Shown: positions 1-11,318 of the stretch, one piece after another
Position numbering within the stretch: position 1 is the first letter of the stretch
Layout: the number at the start of each line of letters is the position of its first letter
Assembly: GCA_019096155.1 (NCBI GenBank)
Contig: JAHCVI010000003.1
Span: 496,001 to 560,000, forward strand
Length of the DNA: 64,000 nt
Reading direction: 5' to 3'
From: Staphylotrichum longicolle
Taxonomy: Eukaryota > Ascomycota > Sordariomycetes > Sordariales > Chaetomiaceae
Program-made: the position numbers and the translations under genes
The notes under the pieces: model-generated
The model's database searches: none
What the model saw: only the letters and a program-made list of their open reading frames with translations
Told to the model about the DNA's origin: nothing

Positions 1-364
1 CAGCCTTTTTTGCCGCAGACGAATCGGTTCGCGGTGGTGCTGCGGTCGCATCGTCTGGCGGCTGCCCTTCCTTCTCATCCTCCTCTGGAATGTCATCGGT
101 GCTGGCCTGGCTTGGCGGGCCGATAGGCAGCTTCAACAGCTCGGACAGGCGCCTGTGGTGCTGCTCCAGGAGCTTCAATGTGCGCAGGGCCTCGATGCTG
201 CCCGTGGTCTGAGATGCGTTTGCAAACTCGCCGGCAGCCTGGGCGTGCTCGTTGATGGCGACGGTGGTATCCGATGTCTGCGTCGCAATCGCCGCCGCCC
301 GCGCATGGTCGTGTGCCTGCGCCGTCAGCAGACTGAAGTGAGAATGAGCTTGTTTTCGGGGCAT
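1..364 (-). CDS. MIT-domain protein, Atg38/NRBF2-like (3' part missing)
   Basis: Reading leftward from ATG at 364 (MPRKQ...) the frame stays open to the window edge, so only the N-terminal 121 residues are visible. Residues about 12-65 form a helical repeat (LLTAQAHDHARAA, then INEHAQAAGEFANA, then LRTLKLLEQHHRRLSELLK) that resembles the MIT domain of NRBF2/Atg38, the linker subunit of the autophagy-specific PI3-kinase complex. An acidic, low-complexity stretch (EEDEKEG) follows. The match is by pattern only. Other MIT proteins remain possible. The gene is divergent from the GRAM-VASt gene, and they share a short promoter region. An upstream exon with a different start cannot be excluded. Confidence 0.6.
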   Translation of the reverse strand, partial: MPRKQAHSHFSLLTAQAHDHARAAAIATQTSDTTVAINEHAQAAGEFANASQTTGSIEALRTLKLLEQHHRRLSELLKLPIGPPSQASTDDIPEEDEKEGQPPDDATAAPPRTDSSAAKKA

Positions 365-649
365 ACCTTGATCAGAGATGAAGACTCCATATCCGGACAG
401 ACAGACACGGACCGGTGTCACATCGCCGTTTAAGGGTCCTTCGATGCTGAATGAATGGTCGAGATGGATCATGGCGGGGCTGAGGCGCCCTGTAGGGCTG
501 CCCTGGGGTAATTGTTAGTGCTCGCTGCTTATCTTATCGCACCCTGGCACCCGGACCTCTGCCTGCATCATCAAACTCGCCGGCCCCTGTGGAACCTGGA
601 ACTGCTAACGGACAAAAAGAGCCAACATCAAACACTTTGAGGGGTTCGT

Positions 650-3600
650 ATGCTCGCCATGCTCGGCCAATCCATCGCCACAGCCGGTCTCAGTTTCCCC
701 CCTTCTCGCATTTCACGGTGGTACACAGCAGACTCCGGATCACAGCTCGACACCTCGCTCCGGCTCCGATGTTGACAGCTCTTGGCGCCATGACGATGAC
801 ATAGTTGAGGTGTCTCAGACTGTCAAAGCACCGCTCCGCAGCAGCATTGAGCTTCACCACGAGATCAACACCGCAAAACAGCACAAACCCAACGCGTCCG
901 TGAGCCTCGCCATGGATAGCCAGTCCAACGGTCTCGGGAAGCTTTTGCCCAAGGCCATTGCAGCAAAACGACGCCGGAACCGGGGGTCGTCGACGTCGGA
1001 GCTGTCGGGCATGCTCGACGGTCTTGTTGCGCCGCAGGGAGGCGGCATCGCCAGTCGCAGCACCCCCGGCAGTGACGCCAACTCGGTCAGCTCGCTCAAC
1101 GGCAGCCTGAAGAGCACCAACACCGACCCCGCCGCCTACGATTCGGATCCGGACTCGTGAGTGATTTGTCTCTCTTTTTGACCAATTCATCCGATTTGCC
1201 CTGGCGAGTTGTGCCCAGAGTGTCTTGTCTTGGCAGTGCAGCCCTCTCTGTACGCGTATCGCACTGAAGAGCTCCGCATGCACGGATTCGCTGAGGCTTG
1301 GTCCCACCTCACCTTGGCTTTCGACCCTGCCTGCGCCTCCTCCAGGCGGCGTTTCTGCCGGGCGTTGGCCGTCGTCATCAGCCTCATTCCCCTCTTACGG
1401 CCGCTGTCGCATTTAACCCCCCCGGGCCGCCCGGATTCGTCGTCGCTGCATATTTGTTTTCTTTGTATACATGTATAGGGGCTGGCCCTGGTTTGTCGCA
1501 ACCACTGACATCACTGCCGCTCGCTAGCATCACCAAGAGGCCCACCGCCATCTCTGCTCATCCCTCCCAAATTGGCTATTTGACTACCTCGTCCCCCCTG
1601 GTGCAGGCCGCGCAACATCCCGAACACCTCTCCAAAAAGCCCACACGCTCGTCCACTTTGTCCCGCGAGAGCTCCGACAGCCTCGACTCCGCGCCCCCAT
1701 CCGAAGGCAGCCGTTCCAGCCTCGGGCCGCCCGAGCTGAGGACGAAACGGTCTTCTTCGACAAGTCGGTTAAGAGACGTGTTCAAGTCGAAGAAGAGCTC
1801 GGGAGAAAAGGCCCCGGCGGCGGACAGCAAGCCTGATAGCACCCCGACCCCGAACCCCGAACCCGAGCCTAAGCCGGCCGCAGTCCCAAGCCGTCGTCTT
1901 TCACGAGCCAAGACGCCCGAGCCGCTCGTGCCCCCCCGGACACCCCCAGGGGACGCATCGACACCGCTCATCGTCAACACTCCTCCAACCCCGACGGACT
2001 CCCAGTCGGGGAGTGCAGCAGCCGGCAGCCCGCGTCGGCCCGCTGATGCGGTTCTTACAGGCAACATGATGACCCAGAGGCGCCGGGCTGGCTCCAATGC
2101 CGGCCCGAGCAAGCTATCCACCATGACTGCTCCACCCCTGACGCCGACTCCCGAGAATGCCCCAGCATCGCCTGGCAACCCTGCCGCTACCTTTTTCTCT
2201 TCCATGTTCTCGGCCGTCCAAAACACCGCCAACCAGCTCAGCACCACCATACCTACACTCGCTCAGGGCGCAAACAAAAACAAGGGGACACCAGTCAAGG
2301 AGCAGGGCGAGAGGGTGCCAGACACAGTTGAGGTGGAATCGGTCGCCTCACAACGGCCATCTACCGAACCGAAGGAGCCCGCCGTCAAGACCCTGGGGAT
2401 GGGCGACCTCAGCCTCAGCCAGCTGGGCATCGTCGACACCCCGAGTGCAGCGCCGAGCCCTGTCGCTGCGCGGTTCGTCGAGACCGAGACTAGGGTGAGG
2501 TCCGAGTCCGCGCCGGCGGAGCCGCACGCCGCCGATGCTGCCGAAGACTCGAATGCCTTCCGGCCGCGGTCCGTCCACGAAGCCGCTGGCGGCGAGCAGA
2601 CACCCCCGGCCGGCAGCGTGTACGAAGGAAAGCAGGGTCAGGGTGTGTACCGCAGCGGCAGCATACGCAGTGCCATCGGCCACCGCAGGAATCGCGGCAG
2701 TAGCATCGCCACGCACGGGACCACAGCCACGAGCACGATTGGTGCTGCGATTGCGGCGGCCAACTCGTCGCTCGTCAACCCTGCCGCCACTGGCAGCGCC
2801 CCCAAGCTCACTGGGTTTGCCGTCGCCAATAAGAAACGCAACCGCGACTTTCACGCCCTGTTCAAGAGCGTGCCGGACGATGACTACCTGATTGAAGACT
2901 ACAGCTGTGCGCTCCAGCGCGAGATTCTGGCGCATGGCCGCCTGTACATCTCCGAGGGCCATCTGTGCTTCAGCAGCAACATCCTGGGCTGGGTGACAAC
3001 GCTCGTCATGAGCTTCGACGAGATCGTCGCTGTAGAAAAGCGCAGCACCGCCCTGGTGTTCAAGAACGGTCTCGAGATCTCCACGCTGCATGCCAAACAC
3101 GTCTTTGCCTCGTTTGCCAGCCGTGATACCACCTACGACCTCATCATCAAGATCTGGAAGCTCGGCCACCCCCATCTCCAGAGCTCCCTCAACGGCGTCC
3201 GTCTTGAAGAACCCGGCGGCGACCGGACCGAGAAGGTCGACGTCGAGTCGGTATCCGTAACAGGCACCCACAGCATGTCAGGTTCCGACGAGGAAAGCGA
3301 GGACGGCGACGACGTCTACGACGAGGACGAGGACGAGGAAGATGCCCAAGCGGCCGGGGTGCCCTCGGATGGCCCTGTGGCGGATTTTGCCGAGAAGCCT
3401 GTCCCGCGCAAGGCGTCGGGTCTTCTGCCGTCGCCCGAAAAGTTGGAGGATGGTGCGCCCGCGGGAGCCGCCGACTTCCCGGGCCCGGCGGCGCATGCGC
3501 CGACGGACTGCGGAGACACCGCGGTCCACTTTGAGAAGGTGCTGGGCGACGACGTGATTCCTGCGCCTCTCGGCAAAGTGTATACCCTTCTCTTTGGACC

Positions 3601-4665
3601 AGCCTCGGCAGCTTGGATGGGCCGCTGGCTCACAGTCGACCAGAAGTGCACGGATCTCCAGATGGAGGACAAGCGTGGGTTGACGGAGGAAATCAGAACC
3701 CGCAACTACACGTACATCAAGCCGCTGAATGCCTCGATCGGGCCCAAGCAGACAAAGTGCGTCGTCACAGAACAGCTCGAACAAATCGATCTAGAAAAGG
3801 CAGTAAGCATCCTCGTGAGCACACAAAACCCAGACGTCCCCAGCGGCAACATCTTTGTCGTCAAGACCAGGTACTGCCTGACCTGGGCCGAGAACAACGG
3901 CACTCGCATCCAAGTCAACAATCTCATCGAATGGTCCGGCAAGAGCTGGTTGAAGGGTGTGTCCCTCTCTTACCCCTCCCCACACGGACCCCTTACTAAA
4001 CTCTCGCAGGTGCCATCGAACGCGGCGCAAACGACGGCCAGACCCAATACTGCAAGGATCTCTTCGCAGGCCTCAGAGCCGCCGTCTCAACCCGCGCGCG
4101 CTCCGGCACGCTCAACGGCGCGGCCGCCCGCGGTAAGAAGCGCAGCCGCAAGAGCAAGTCGGCGCTGGCCTCCAACCCGGCCAGCGACGCCGAGGGCACC
4201 GTCAAGCACCCGGCCAAGCAGAGCTGGGGCCTCTTCGAGCCCGCCCGCCCCTTCCTCAGCCCCGTCGTCGACACCATCCGGCCCATCCTCACGGGCAATG
4301 TGGTCTACGGCCTGCTTGTTGGCCTGCTGGTCGCCTCCTGGTTTGGCTTTGGCACGCGCCAGGGCGCGCCGAGGTATAGCCACGACCCAGCGTACGCGAA
4401 CGCGCCGCAGCGGTTGGCGGCGTACGAGGAGATGTGGAGGAGGGAGGAGAGCGATCTGTGGGCGTGGATCGAGGAGCGTGCGGGGCTCGAGAGGCTGGGC
4501 ACGGATCCGCCGCTGCGGAAGAGGAGCGTGGACCCGAGGACGGTGGAGGAGAAGCTGAGGGAGGAGAGGATGGATGAGAGGGAGCTGAAGGAGGCGATAC
4601 GCGTGACCGAGGAGCACCTTGGGGTGCTCAAGGCGGTGGTGGATGGGAGAGGGGCGAGGAGATGA
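650..4665 (+). CDS. GRAM-VASt domain membrane protein (Lam/Ysp2/GRAMD1-type sterol transporter)
   Basis: Exons: ?..1156, 1528..3956 and 4010..4665. The first intron (1157-1527) has GTGAGT, a CTGAC branch site and TAG. The second (3957-4009) has GTGTGT, TACTAAAC and CAG. Order of parts: a long Ser/Pro-rich disordered N-terminus, a GRAM domain (about 2845-3180, with FHALFKSVPDDDYLIEDYSC and LYISEGHLCFSSNILGW), an acidic linker (about 3285-3345), a VASt lipid-transfer domain (about 3520-4060), a basic stretch, one transmembrane helix (GNVVYGLLVGLLVASWFGFG, about 4291-4350) and a coiled C-terminus. This architecture defines the Lam/GRAMD1 (Aster) proteins, which move sterol at ER-plasma membrane contact sites. 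The 5' end is unresolved: the coding frame is open from 609 but its first in-frame ATG is 912, while the ATG at 650 lies in another frame. The given start is approximate. Confidence 0.82.
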
Positions 4666-5303
4666 GGGCACATTCATTGCGGCAGACGCCGTGGGGTTTT
4701 TCTATGTATCATTTTCACTGGGTCGGTTGGGTCTTAGCTGTGCATAAGCGGGCGAATCTTGATCAAACTAAGCGTTTTCGAATGTTTTAACTGTTGGACT
4801 ATTGGACCACCCTTTCCCTCAGTGTGAAGATAATCTCTAAATGCACTCTCCCCTCAAGAGTGTAAATTTCCTGTTGTTTCCTCCGCGTTTCATGTTCGAA
4901 TTCACTGCTCCCTCTTAGATTTGCTCTCCGACCAAAAGCGAACCACATCATGAATTGTGTTGGGAGCTCAATGTTGACAGCATATTCAGATAGATTAAAC
5001 TCCCTTTCCCACTGCAGAGGATTCCCACCTCAAGCAGACTACCAATGATTAATATCTAACCACCACCCATGCACCGGTTTTGACATACCCAACGCCACAT
5101 GATGCACATCTATCTACCCAGCCATACTTTTTTCATACGTCATAAAGAACATCGCGCTCATGTCTCCTCCGTCAAACCCTTCCCCCCTCCCTTCTCTATG
5201 TTCCTCCACCCTTCCCCTTCCCGACTCGTCTTCCTTCCCTGCCACCTTTCTTAAGGTACACATCATCCATCCCCAAAAACCACCACCACCGCCAGACAGC
5301 AAT
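4666..5303. other. intergenic, convergent 3' ends
   Basis: This stretch lies between the stop codons of the GRAM-VASt gene (+) and the OPT gene (-). It is more AT-rich than the flanking genes and should hold both 3' UTRs. No further gene is seen. Confidence 0.6.
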
Positions 5304-8225
5304 TTACCAAACCTCGGGACCAAACCTGCCCCCCTCGGGCAGCGCCCGGTACGCACACGCCTGCCAGTCGCAGCCGCGCTTGTACACCTCGGTGCCCCAC
5401 CACGAGAACCCCTTCATGGCGCCCGAGTAGACGAACCCAAAGAACACGACGACGATGCCAAACGCGAGCCCCGAGTCGAGGGCGGCGCTCAGCGTCATGG
5501 TGTACTTGGCCCACCACGCGGGGGCGCGCTTCTTGACCAGGTAGTTGAACATGTAGCAGACGACGGCCCAGACCGAGAAGTTCAGCCCCGTCGCGGGCGG
5601 GATCCAGCCGAGCGACCCGAACAGGACGGGCAGGTTGATCTTGCGCAGCAGCGAGTCCTTCTTGTTGCGCGCGTACAGCCACAGCGGGATGGGCAGAGCG
5701 GCGCCGACGGCAAAGGCCCAGACGAGCGGGCGGTAGGTGGCGTCGGGGCCGAAGAACTCCGAAGGGCCGACGACGCCCCACAGGATGGAGCCGTTGAAGT
5801 GGACGCGGGCGATGGGGCAGGTGAAGCCGTTGATGGCCTGCGGGGTGCAGATGCCGGGGATGTTGACAAACATCCAGTTGAGGACGGCGATCTGCGTGAG
5901 GGAGGAGACGGTGGTGGCGATGATCTGGACGGCGAAGAGGATGCGCGGCGGGATCTTCATGTAGTGACCCAGCTTGAGGTCGGCGGCGAACTTGATGCCC
6001 TGCGCCGACGAGATGTAGCCGTACGTGACGAACACCATGTTGGCGACGGGGCGGCCGGGGAAGATGATGCCGGCGATGAGCTGGCAGATGAGGTAGATGG
6101 ACGAGTGCTGGTTGGTGACGGCCATGATGATGCCGATGGGGATGAAGAGGATGGTGCAGATGCCGAGGGCGAGGAGCAGGCCGTACCAGGGGAGGTGGAT
6201 TGGGTAGCTGCGCTGGCATGTCAGTGGCAGTTCCGGAATGTCGTCAAAAAAGGGCAAGACTCACTATTCCACGACAAAGATACCGATTGCCGTCATGGAG
6301 AAAAACGTCATGAGATACCACAGCATCGGGGCGTCCTTGTACCGCCGCATGAGTCGGTTGTGGACGTCCTCGCGGCTCATGAGGTTGTCGATGCTGAGAG
6401 ACGACCGGCTTACCCTCACAGGGCCTCCGTCCGATGCCCTGGTGGCCCCCTCACTCGGCTCAGACACTGGCTGATACGCGCCTTTTGGCTCCCCGGCAGT
6501 CTCTTCCAGCGACCGCTTCCACTGTGTCCAGATGTCCTTGCCATGCCAGCAGATGGTATGCGTCAGCAGCGCCGCCAGGCCGGCGAACTGCACCCCGTAG
6601 CTCAGCACGTACGTGATGGGCAGAAACACCCGGCTGTACTTGGAATAGGCCTCTCGGTCAAACAAATAGTCCTTGGTCAGGACCTTGCTGACGTCGTACA
6701 CATTTCCCGTGTTGTCGAACACGGCCGCCGACAGAATCGGCATGTACGACGAGTACAGCCAGTTCCCGTAGTACGCGATGGGCGCAACGATCCACATGAC
6801 CACGACCAGACCGCCTACCACGTTCATGGCGGCCCAAAAGGGCGTGAGCAGCGGCGAGCCGATGTAGGCCACCTGGGCCCAGTCGAAGGTCAGGGGGAAC
6901 AGCCCCAGCCCGGACACAACGCCGAACAGGTTGGCAACGACGACATTGTCCGGGGCAAACCAGGTCACCACGTTGAAGTAGCTCAATGCCGGCATCAGCA
7001 GGCCCGGCAGGAAATAGAAGAGAAAAGCGCCCAGCCAGACGGCGTAGAAGAACTTCCACCGGCTGATCCGCCAGCCGTTGGCCTCCTTGTTCTCCTCCTT
7101 GTGCAGCGTGGTGAACATGGCGGCCGACATCAGGGTGCCCGGCCAGATCATGCCGCTCGGCCGGACCAGGAAGCGCCGCGTGAGCCCGGCAAAGGTGTAG
7201 CCCAGGATCTGGGTGGAGAGGGTGAGCAGGAGCTGGTAGGTGATGCTGGCCTCCTGCTTGTAGAACTGCGTCTGCTCGACGATGACGTCGGTCGCAAAGG
7301 CAAAGCCAAACGACACATTGCTGCTGACATAGACGCAGCTATGCTCCTTTTCGTTCCATCGGCCTTGGGCGAGCCAGAGGCGTATTCGATCGAGCCGGCC
7401 TCTCTGCTCCAAGGGCACAATATGCGCCCTATGCTCCGCGCTGGCCGTTGATGCCGTCTCGCTCCGGAACCCGTCGACATACTCTTCCGGAGGGTCGTCT
7501 GGACGTTTTAACAGGTAGTCCCACAAGAGACCAAGGGGGTGGACCATTAACAAAGCTATGACTGGCGTGATTGCTACACTGGGGTATCTCAGAGAGAAGA
7601 ACAAATTGGTCGAAGATCCGAGAATGGAAAAGAGGATGGAGAGCGCCCACATGCGGGGCGTGTTGATCGACAGGCTGGTGTTGTCGGTGGGCGAGACGGA
7701 GGCGCGGACCTGGGCGTAGGGCGAGTTGTCGGGCGGATCTTCCTCGTCGTCGACCTCCGAGTCGAACACGTAGGACCGGTCGTCGTCCCCGTCTTCGGCT
7801 TCCGGCTGCTTGCCCAGGTCGTTCAGCAGCGGCGTCTCGGTGGTGCTGAAGCGGCCCTCGAGCCCGCTGATCGTGGTAGACCCCCCCAGCTCCTCGGACT
7901 GCCTTGGCGGGCGTCTTAACGTCGGCGACCTGGGCTGGGAGCCATCGCGGCGCCGTCTGATGCCAAAGTCCCCCAGCGAGCTCCGGCTTGCATCAGACGG
8001 CTTGCGCGAGCGCACGAGGGGGTGGCGGCGCCCTCATCGGCTGTCTTCTGAGGCGCGTGGGGTGATGGAGCCGTACGAGGGACTGGAGAAGCCCGCGGCC
8101 GAGCGTAGTGGGGAGGATCCCCCGTCATGGATTCGGGTGCCGGGTGGTTTCGGGGTCGGGATCGGGCGGGCTGTCGGTCTCGGTCTGGTCAGCCGTTGCC
8201 GCTGTCGACTCGGGTCGGCGGCCAT
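5304..8225 (-). CDS. OPT-family oligopeptide/metal-chelate transporter
   Basis: Main exons are 5304..6207 and 6265..about 7986. The 57-nt intron (6208-6264, GTGAGT...CAG) joins FVVE to YYPIHLPWYG in phase. The product is a polytopic membrane protein with many hydrophobic segments and the OPT-type stretch around NMVFVTYGYISSAQGIKFA, FVNIPGICTPQA and YRPLVWAFAVG. Family members import small peptides, siderophore-like chelates or glutathione conjugates with protons. The N-terminal cytosolic part is Ser/Arg-rich. Its start is uncertain: a frame from ATG 8225 runs into TGA at 8036-8034 before the rest of the protein. A 90-nt intron (7987-8076, GTACGG...AAG) would remove the stop in phase and give about 924 residues. 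Failing that, initiation could be at the Met that opens the first membrane segment. Confidence 0.85.
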
Positions 8226-9337
8226 GGGGCGGCTCGAAGGTCAGCCCGGTCGTGCGGTGGCTGCGGTGGCAGCGGTGGCTCGGTGTCGCGCGTGTGGAGA
8301 GGAGGGGCAGAAAACCCGGGGGCAGGCGGCGGCGTGGGGCCTGTTTGCAGTGCGGGTCCGAGGCCAGGAATTCCAGCGGGATTGCCTGGCCAGGTGAGCC
8401 AGGTGAGCCAGGGTCGAGCTGCCTATCCGATGGGGCACGTCGGCTGCCGGGAAGCGTCATAGGCCGGCCGCGCTCAAAGTCTCGGAGGTGGGGTGCAGGT
8501 AAGACAGTCCGCAACTTCCGTAAGGAGAGGCGGGGGGCGCGGAGGGAACAGCAAAGGGAGCACGAAACCAAGGAAAGCGGAAAGCGGGTGATGTTTGAGA
8601 GAATCTAGGATGGCATTGGATGGCAGGAACAGGGAAATCGTTGACGACGAGAGACAAACAGCATTCCTTGCTTGCAATTGAACGGTTTGCAGCGTCCACG
8701 AAGAGCGTCGCAGGTGTCTTCTTCAGCACTGCTTGAAGCTTGCCTGAAGCTCGGGTTGAAGAAAGCAGTCCGCTGCATGAGACGCTGGATGGAAGCTGCG
8801 ATAGCCCCACAGAAGCCCTGGTGCCCGAAGTGGCGGGCTTGGCAGCGGCCTGCGGTTCACGGGTTGACAACGCTCCTGTCGCAACCAAACCAACCCGTAG
8901 TCAAGCGTATCTGTAGTTTGTCTCGTACGGAATGAACATGTCTACCTCGGACTGACTCCTCCTACATCTTAGCAGGGTAAAGGCCAGGGAATGCCGAGCT
9001 TGACGTGTTCTGTTGCAATGCAATCCGAATCAGGCCCTGGAAACCCTCGTGGGACCGAGAAAGGGAACTGCAGTCTGACGACATGTGGTGCCGCCAAGTT
9101 TGGGGCCGCTTTTCGAACGGGACATGGCGTGCATCCGTGGCGCGGATCCACTTTGCTCTCAAATTCATGCAAGGGTCCGACCAGCGGCAACAGTCAACTC
9201 AGCCCGCATTATCGCCGGTGCTGCGGACCCGGGACTCCTCTGACAGTTGACAGTGCAGAGCTTATTCCGTACCGAAACAGCGACTTGACACCTCAGTGCC
9301 GTGCCTCATGTCAGATGACGCAGCAGAAGAGGACACC
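8226..9337. promoter_or_regulatory. divergent promoter region, OPT gene / cyclo-ligase gene
   Basis: About 1.1 kb lies between the two start codons and should contain both promoters. Apart from GC-rich then mixed composition I see no motif I can assign with confidence and no additional gene. Confidence 0.45.
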
Positions 9338-10129
9338 ATGGCGTCGCTCAACGCCGCTAAACAGCACCTCAGGGCTGCCATGAAGCAGAAGCTCAAGGCC
9401 CTCTCACATGACTCCATCGTCTCACAAAGTATGGGGCGTCACAGCTCAACAGCCGCTCATACACCCAGCTAAGCATCGCCAGGCTCCACCGTCTACAGCA
9501 CGCTCAAGACCCTCAACGCCTACGTAAACGCGAGGCGGGTCAGCGTCTTCCTGTCCATGCCTACTGGCGAGATCCAGACAGACGCCATCGTCAGGGACGC
9601 CCTCGCCGCCGGGAAGGAGGTCTTCATCCCCTACCTCCACAAGGATCCCGTCACGGCCCCTGGCCTCCCGCCGCGCGTCATGGACATGGTCCGCCTGCGA
9701 GACCTGGCCGACTACGAATCGCTGCAACCCGACAAATGGGGCATCCCGAGCATCGACCCGGCCACCGTCCCGGCAAGGCAGCGGGTATTTGGCGGGCCCG
9801 ATGCCCCGCACTCGGACAGCACCCTGCTGGATCTCGTCCTGATGCCTGGTGTCGCCTTCGACACGCACCCCGACAGCGGCGCCATCCGGCGGCTCGGACA
9901 CGGCAAGGGCTTCTATGACTACTTTCTCTTTCGGCACAGGCTAAAGGCGGGTTCGCTTGGGCAGCAAGAGTCCCCTGTATTGCTTCTTGGCTTAGCCCTG
10001 TCTGAGCAGTTCCTATCTCCATCCGAGGGGGCGGTACCTGTTGGTCCCCTAGATCAACCTCTGGACGGCCTCATCCTCGGGAACGGCGACATCAAGGGCC
10101 CGCTTGCTCCCGCAAATCAAACTGACTAA
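9338..10129 (+). CDS. FAU1: 5-formyltetrahydrofolate cyclo-ligase (MTHFS)
   Basis: Exons 9338..9428 and 9483..10129, with a 54-nt intron (GTATGG...CCAG, CTAAG branch). The product is 245 residues, normal for the family. It converts 5-formyl-THF to 5,10-methenyl-THF using ATP, which recycles folinic acid into the one-carbon pool. Visible marks are the basic N-terminal helix (AAKQHLRAAMKQKLKAL), VSVFLSMPTGEIQTD, the LMPGVAFD segment and the family signature GHGKGFYDYF near residue 185. FAU1 is the yeast ortholog name. The gene is convergent with the SmE gene, and the stop codons are 140 bp apart. Confidence 0.93.
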
Positions 10130-10269
10130 TCCCACACCGCTTTTGCCGTGCGCCTGTCCCACTGTCCCCTGGTATCCCGTTTCGTTGTGTTTGCCGTCTT
10201 TGACCTTGTGGAAATCGAAATCGTGCCGCGCTCCCGTGCAAAAAACGAAAGCACCCGCGCCGTGACGCC

Positions 10270-10713
10270 TCACCCGGAGACGCTCTGGATGAGGGAAACG
10301 TTGTCGCCCTTGAGCAGGATTTGCTGCGCCCAGTCAGCCATTGCATCCGGATTTTGCCTCAAACAAACATACCCCCAAAGGTCTCCTTGTCTCGGTGTCG
10401 TTTGTCTTGGAAACTTGCTTGACCTCGACGGCGTCGTCGATCTAGCGCCTGTGTTAGAATGGCTCATCTCGAACGGCAAGACGCGCTACTCACAACCAGG
10501 TTCATGAACTCGTCGAACCCCTATATAACCGTCAGTTTCCGGCGCTGCCATTCGAGCAATGGCCGGGTCGCTTACCCGAATGGTGCCCACGATGCGGATG
10601 GACAGCTGCTCGTAGAGCCAGATCTGGACCGTCGTGCGCTGCTGCAAGAGGCGAAACAGAAAGTTGATTGGGGGCAAGAGAACCCGGCGACCGCCACCAC
10701 CTCTGCCCGTCAT
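10270..10713 (-). CDS. SME1: small nuclear ribonucleoprotein SmE
   Basis: Four exons (minus order): 10713..10576, 10520..10494, 10441..10373 and 10323..10270, giving 95 residues. All junctions keep phase: ...RIVGTIR / GFDEFMNLV / IDDAVEVKQVSK...RRPLG / QILLKGDNVSLIQSVSG. Sm motif 1 (LLQQRTTVQIWLYEQLSIRIVG through FDEFMNLVIDDA) and Sm motif 2 (ILLKGDNVSLI) are intact. SmE is part of the heptameric Sm ring on U1, U2, U4 and U5 snRNAs, needed for snRNP assembly and splicing in the nucleus. Exon 2 is only 27 nt, a microexon coding nine residues inside Sm motif 1. The gene is divergent from MTR10. Confidence 0.95.
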
Positions 10714-11318
10714 TGTGTGCTGTTGATGGTGTTTGTCGGGAAAACCTGGAAGCGATGCGGTGGGTGCGTTGCTCGATGCGTGTCACGCTTTCCGTGCCGG
10801 CTGGAAATCAGAATTCTGGCGGAGCTGTCTGCGGCTGCGAAACGGAGCACTGACGGTGCCGCGAGCGCACGCAACCACAAGCAGAGCAAACCACAGCATC
10901 GTTGGTCCGTGCACCTGCCCCTCCTTTTTTCAAGCCACAGTGCCCGTCCCGCTGGGTGGGGCAGTGCTCAAGGCAGCCTGACGTCTCCGTTTTCCCCTGT
11001 GGGAGGGACCTGCCAAACAACGCCAGAAATCTTGACCTGAACCAGGCCATCCCACCTTCCCTTCAGCTCCACGCGTGCTTCTCCTTGAGCTCATCTCGGC
11101 GACCGAGACCCACATTCTCGAGAGCACCTCCTTCCCCGCGCGCTTTCTCGAGCTTCGTCTTCCGGCAGTCAGTGGAGGAGTCAAGCAGGAGGGAGGGGCA
11201 CATCGGTTCTGCACCGCGCAGCGCCGGCCGCAAACACTCCCTAAGTCACGGTTGACGATACCCACGCCACGACATACCTAATCACAGTTGACTCTACAAC
11301 TCGTTACGGCCATTTATC
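10714..11318. promoter_or_regulatory. shared promoter region, SME1 / MTR10
   Basis: About 605 bp separate the divergent start codons of two nuclear RNA/protein-handling genes. Pyrimidine-rich tracts occur near 11040-11080, just upstream of the MTR10 start. No specific factor site is assigned. Confidence 0.45.

Noticed and set aside
5160..7451. 763-codon plus-strand open frame
   Set aside because: It is antisense to the OPT transporter over its whole length. Its Asp/Glu/Gly/Arg-rich product is the usual complement of C-ending codons, and the minus strand encodes an intact polytopic membrane protein.
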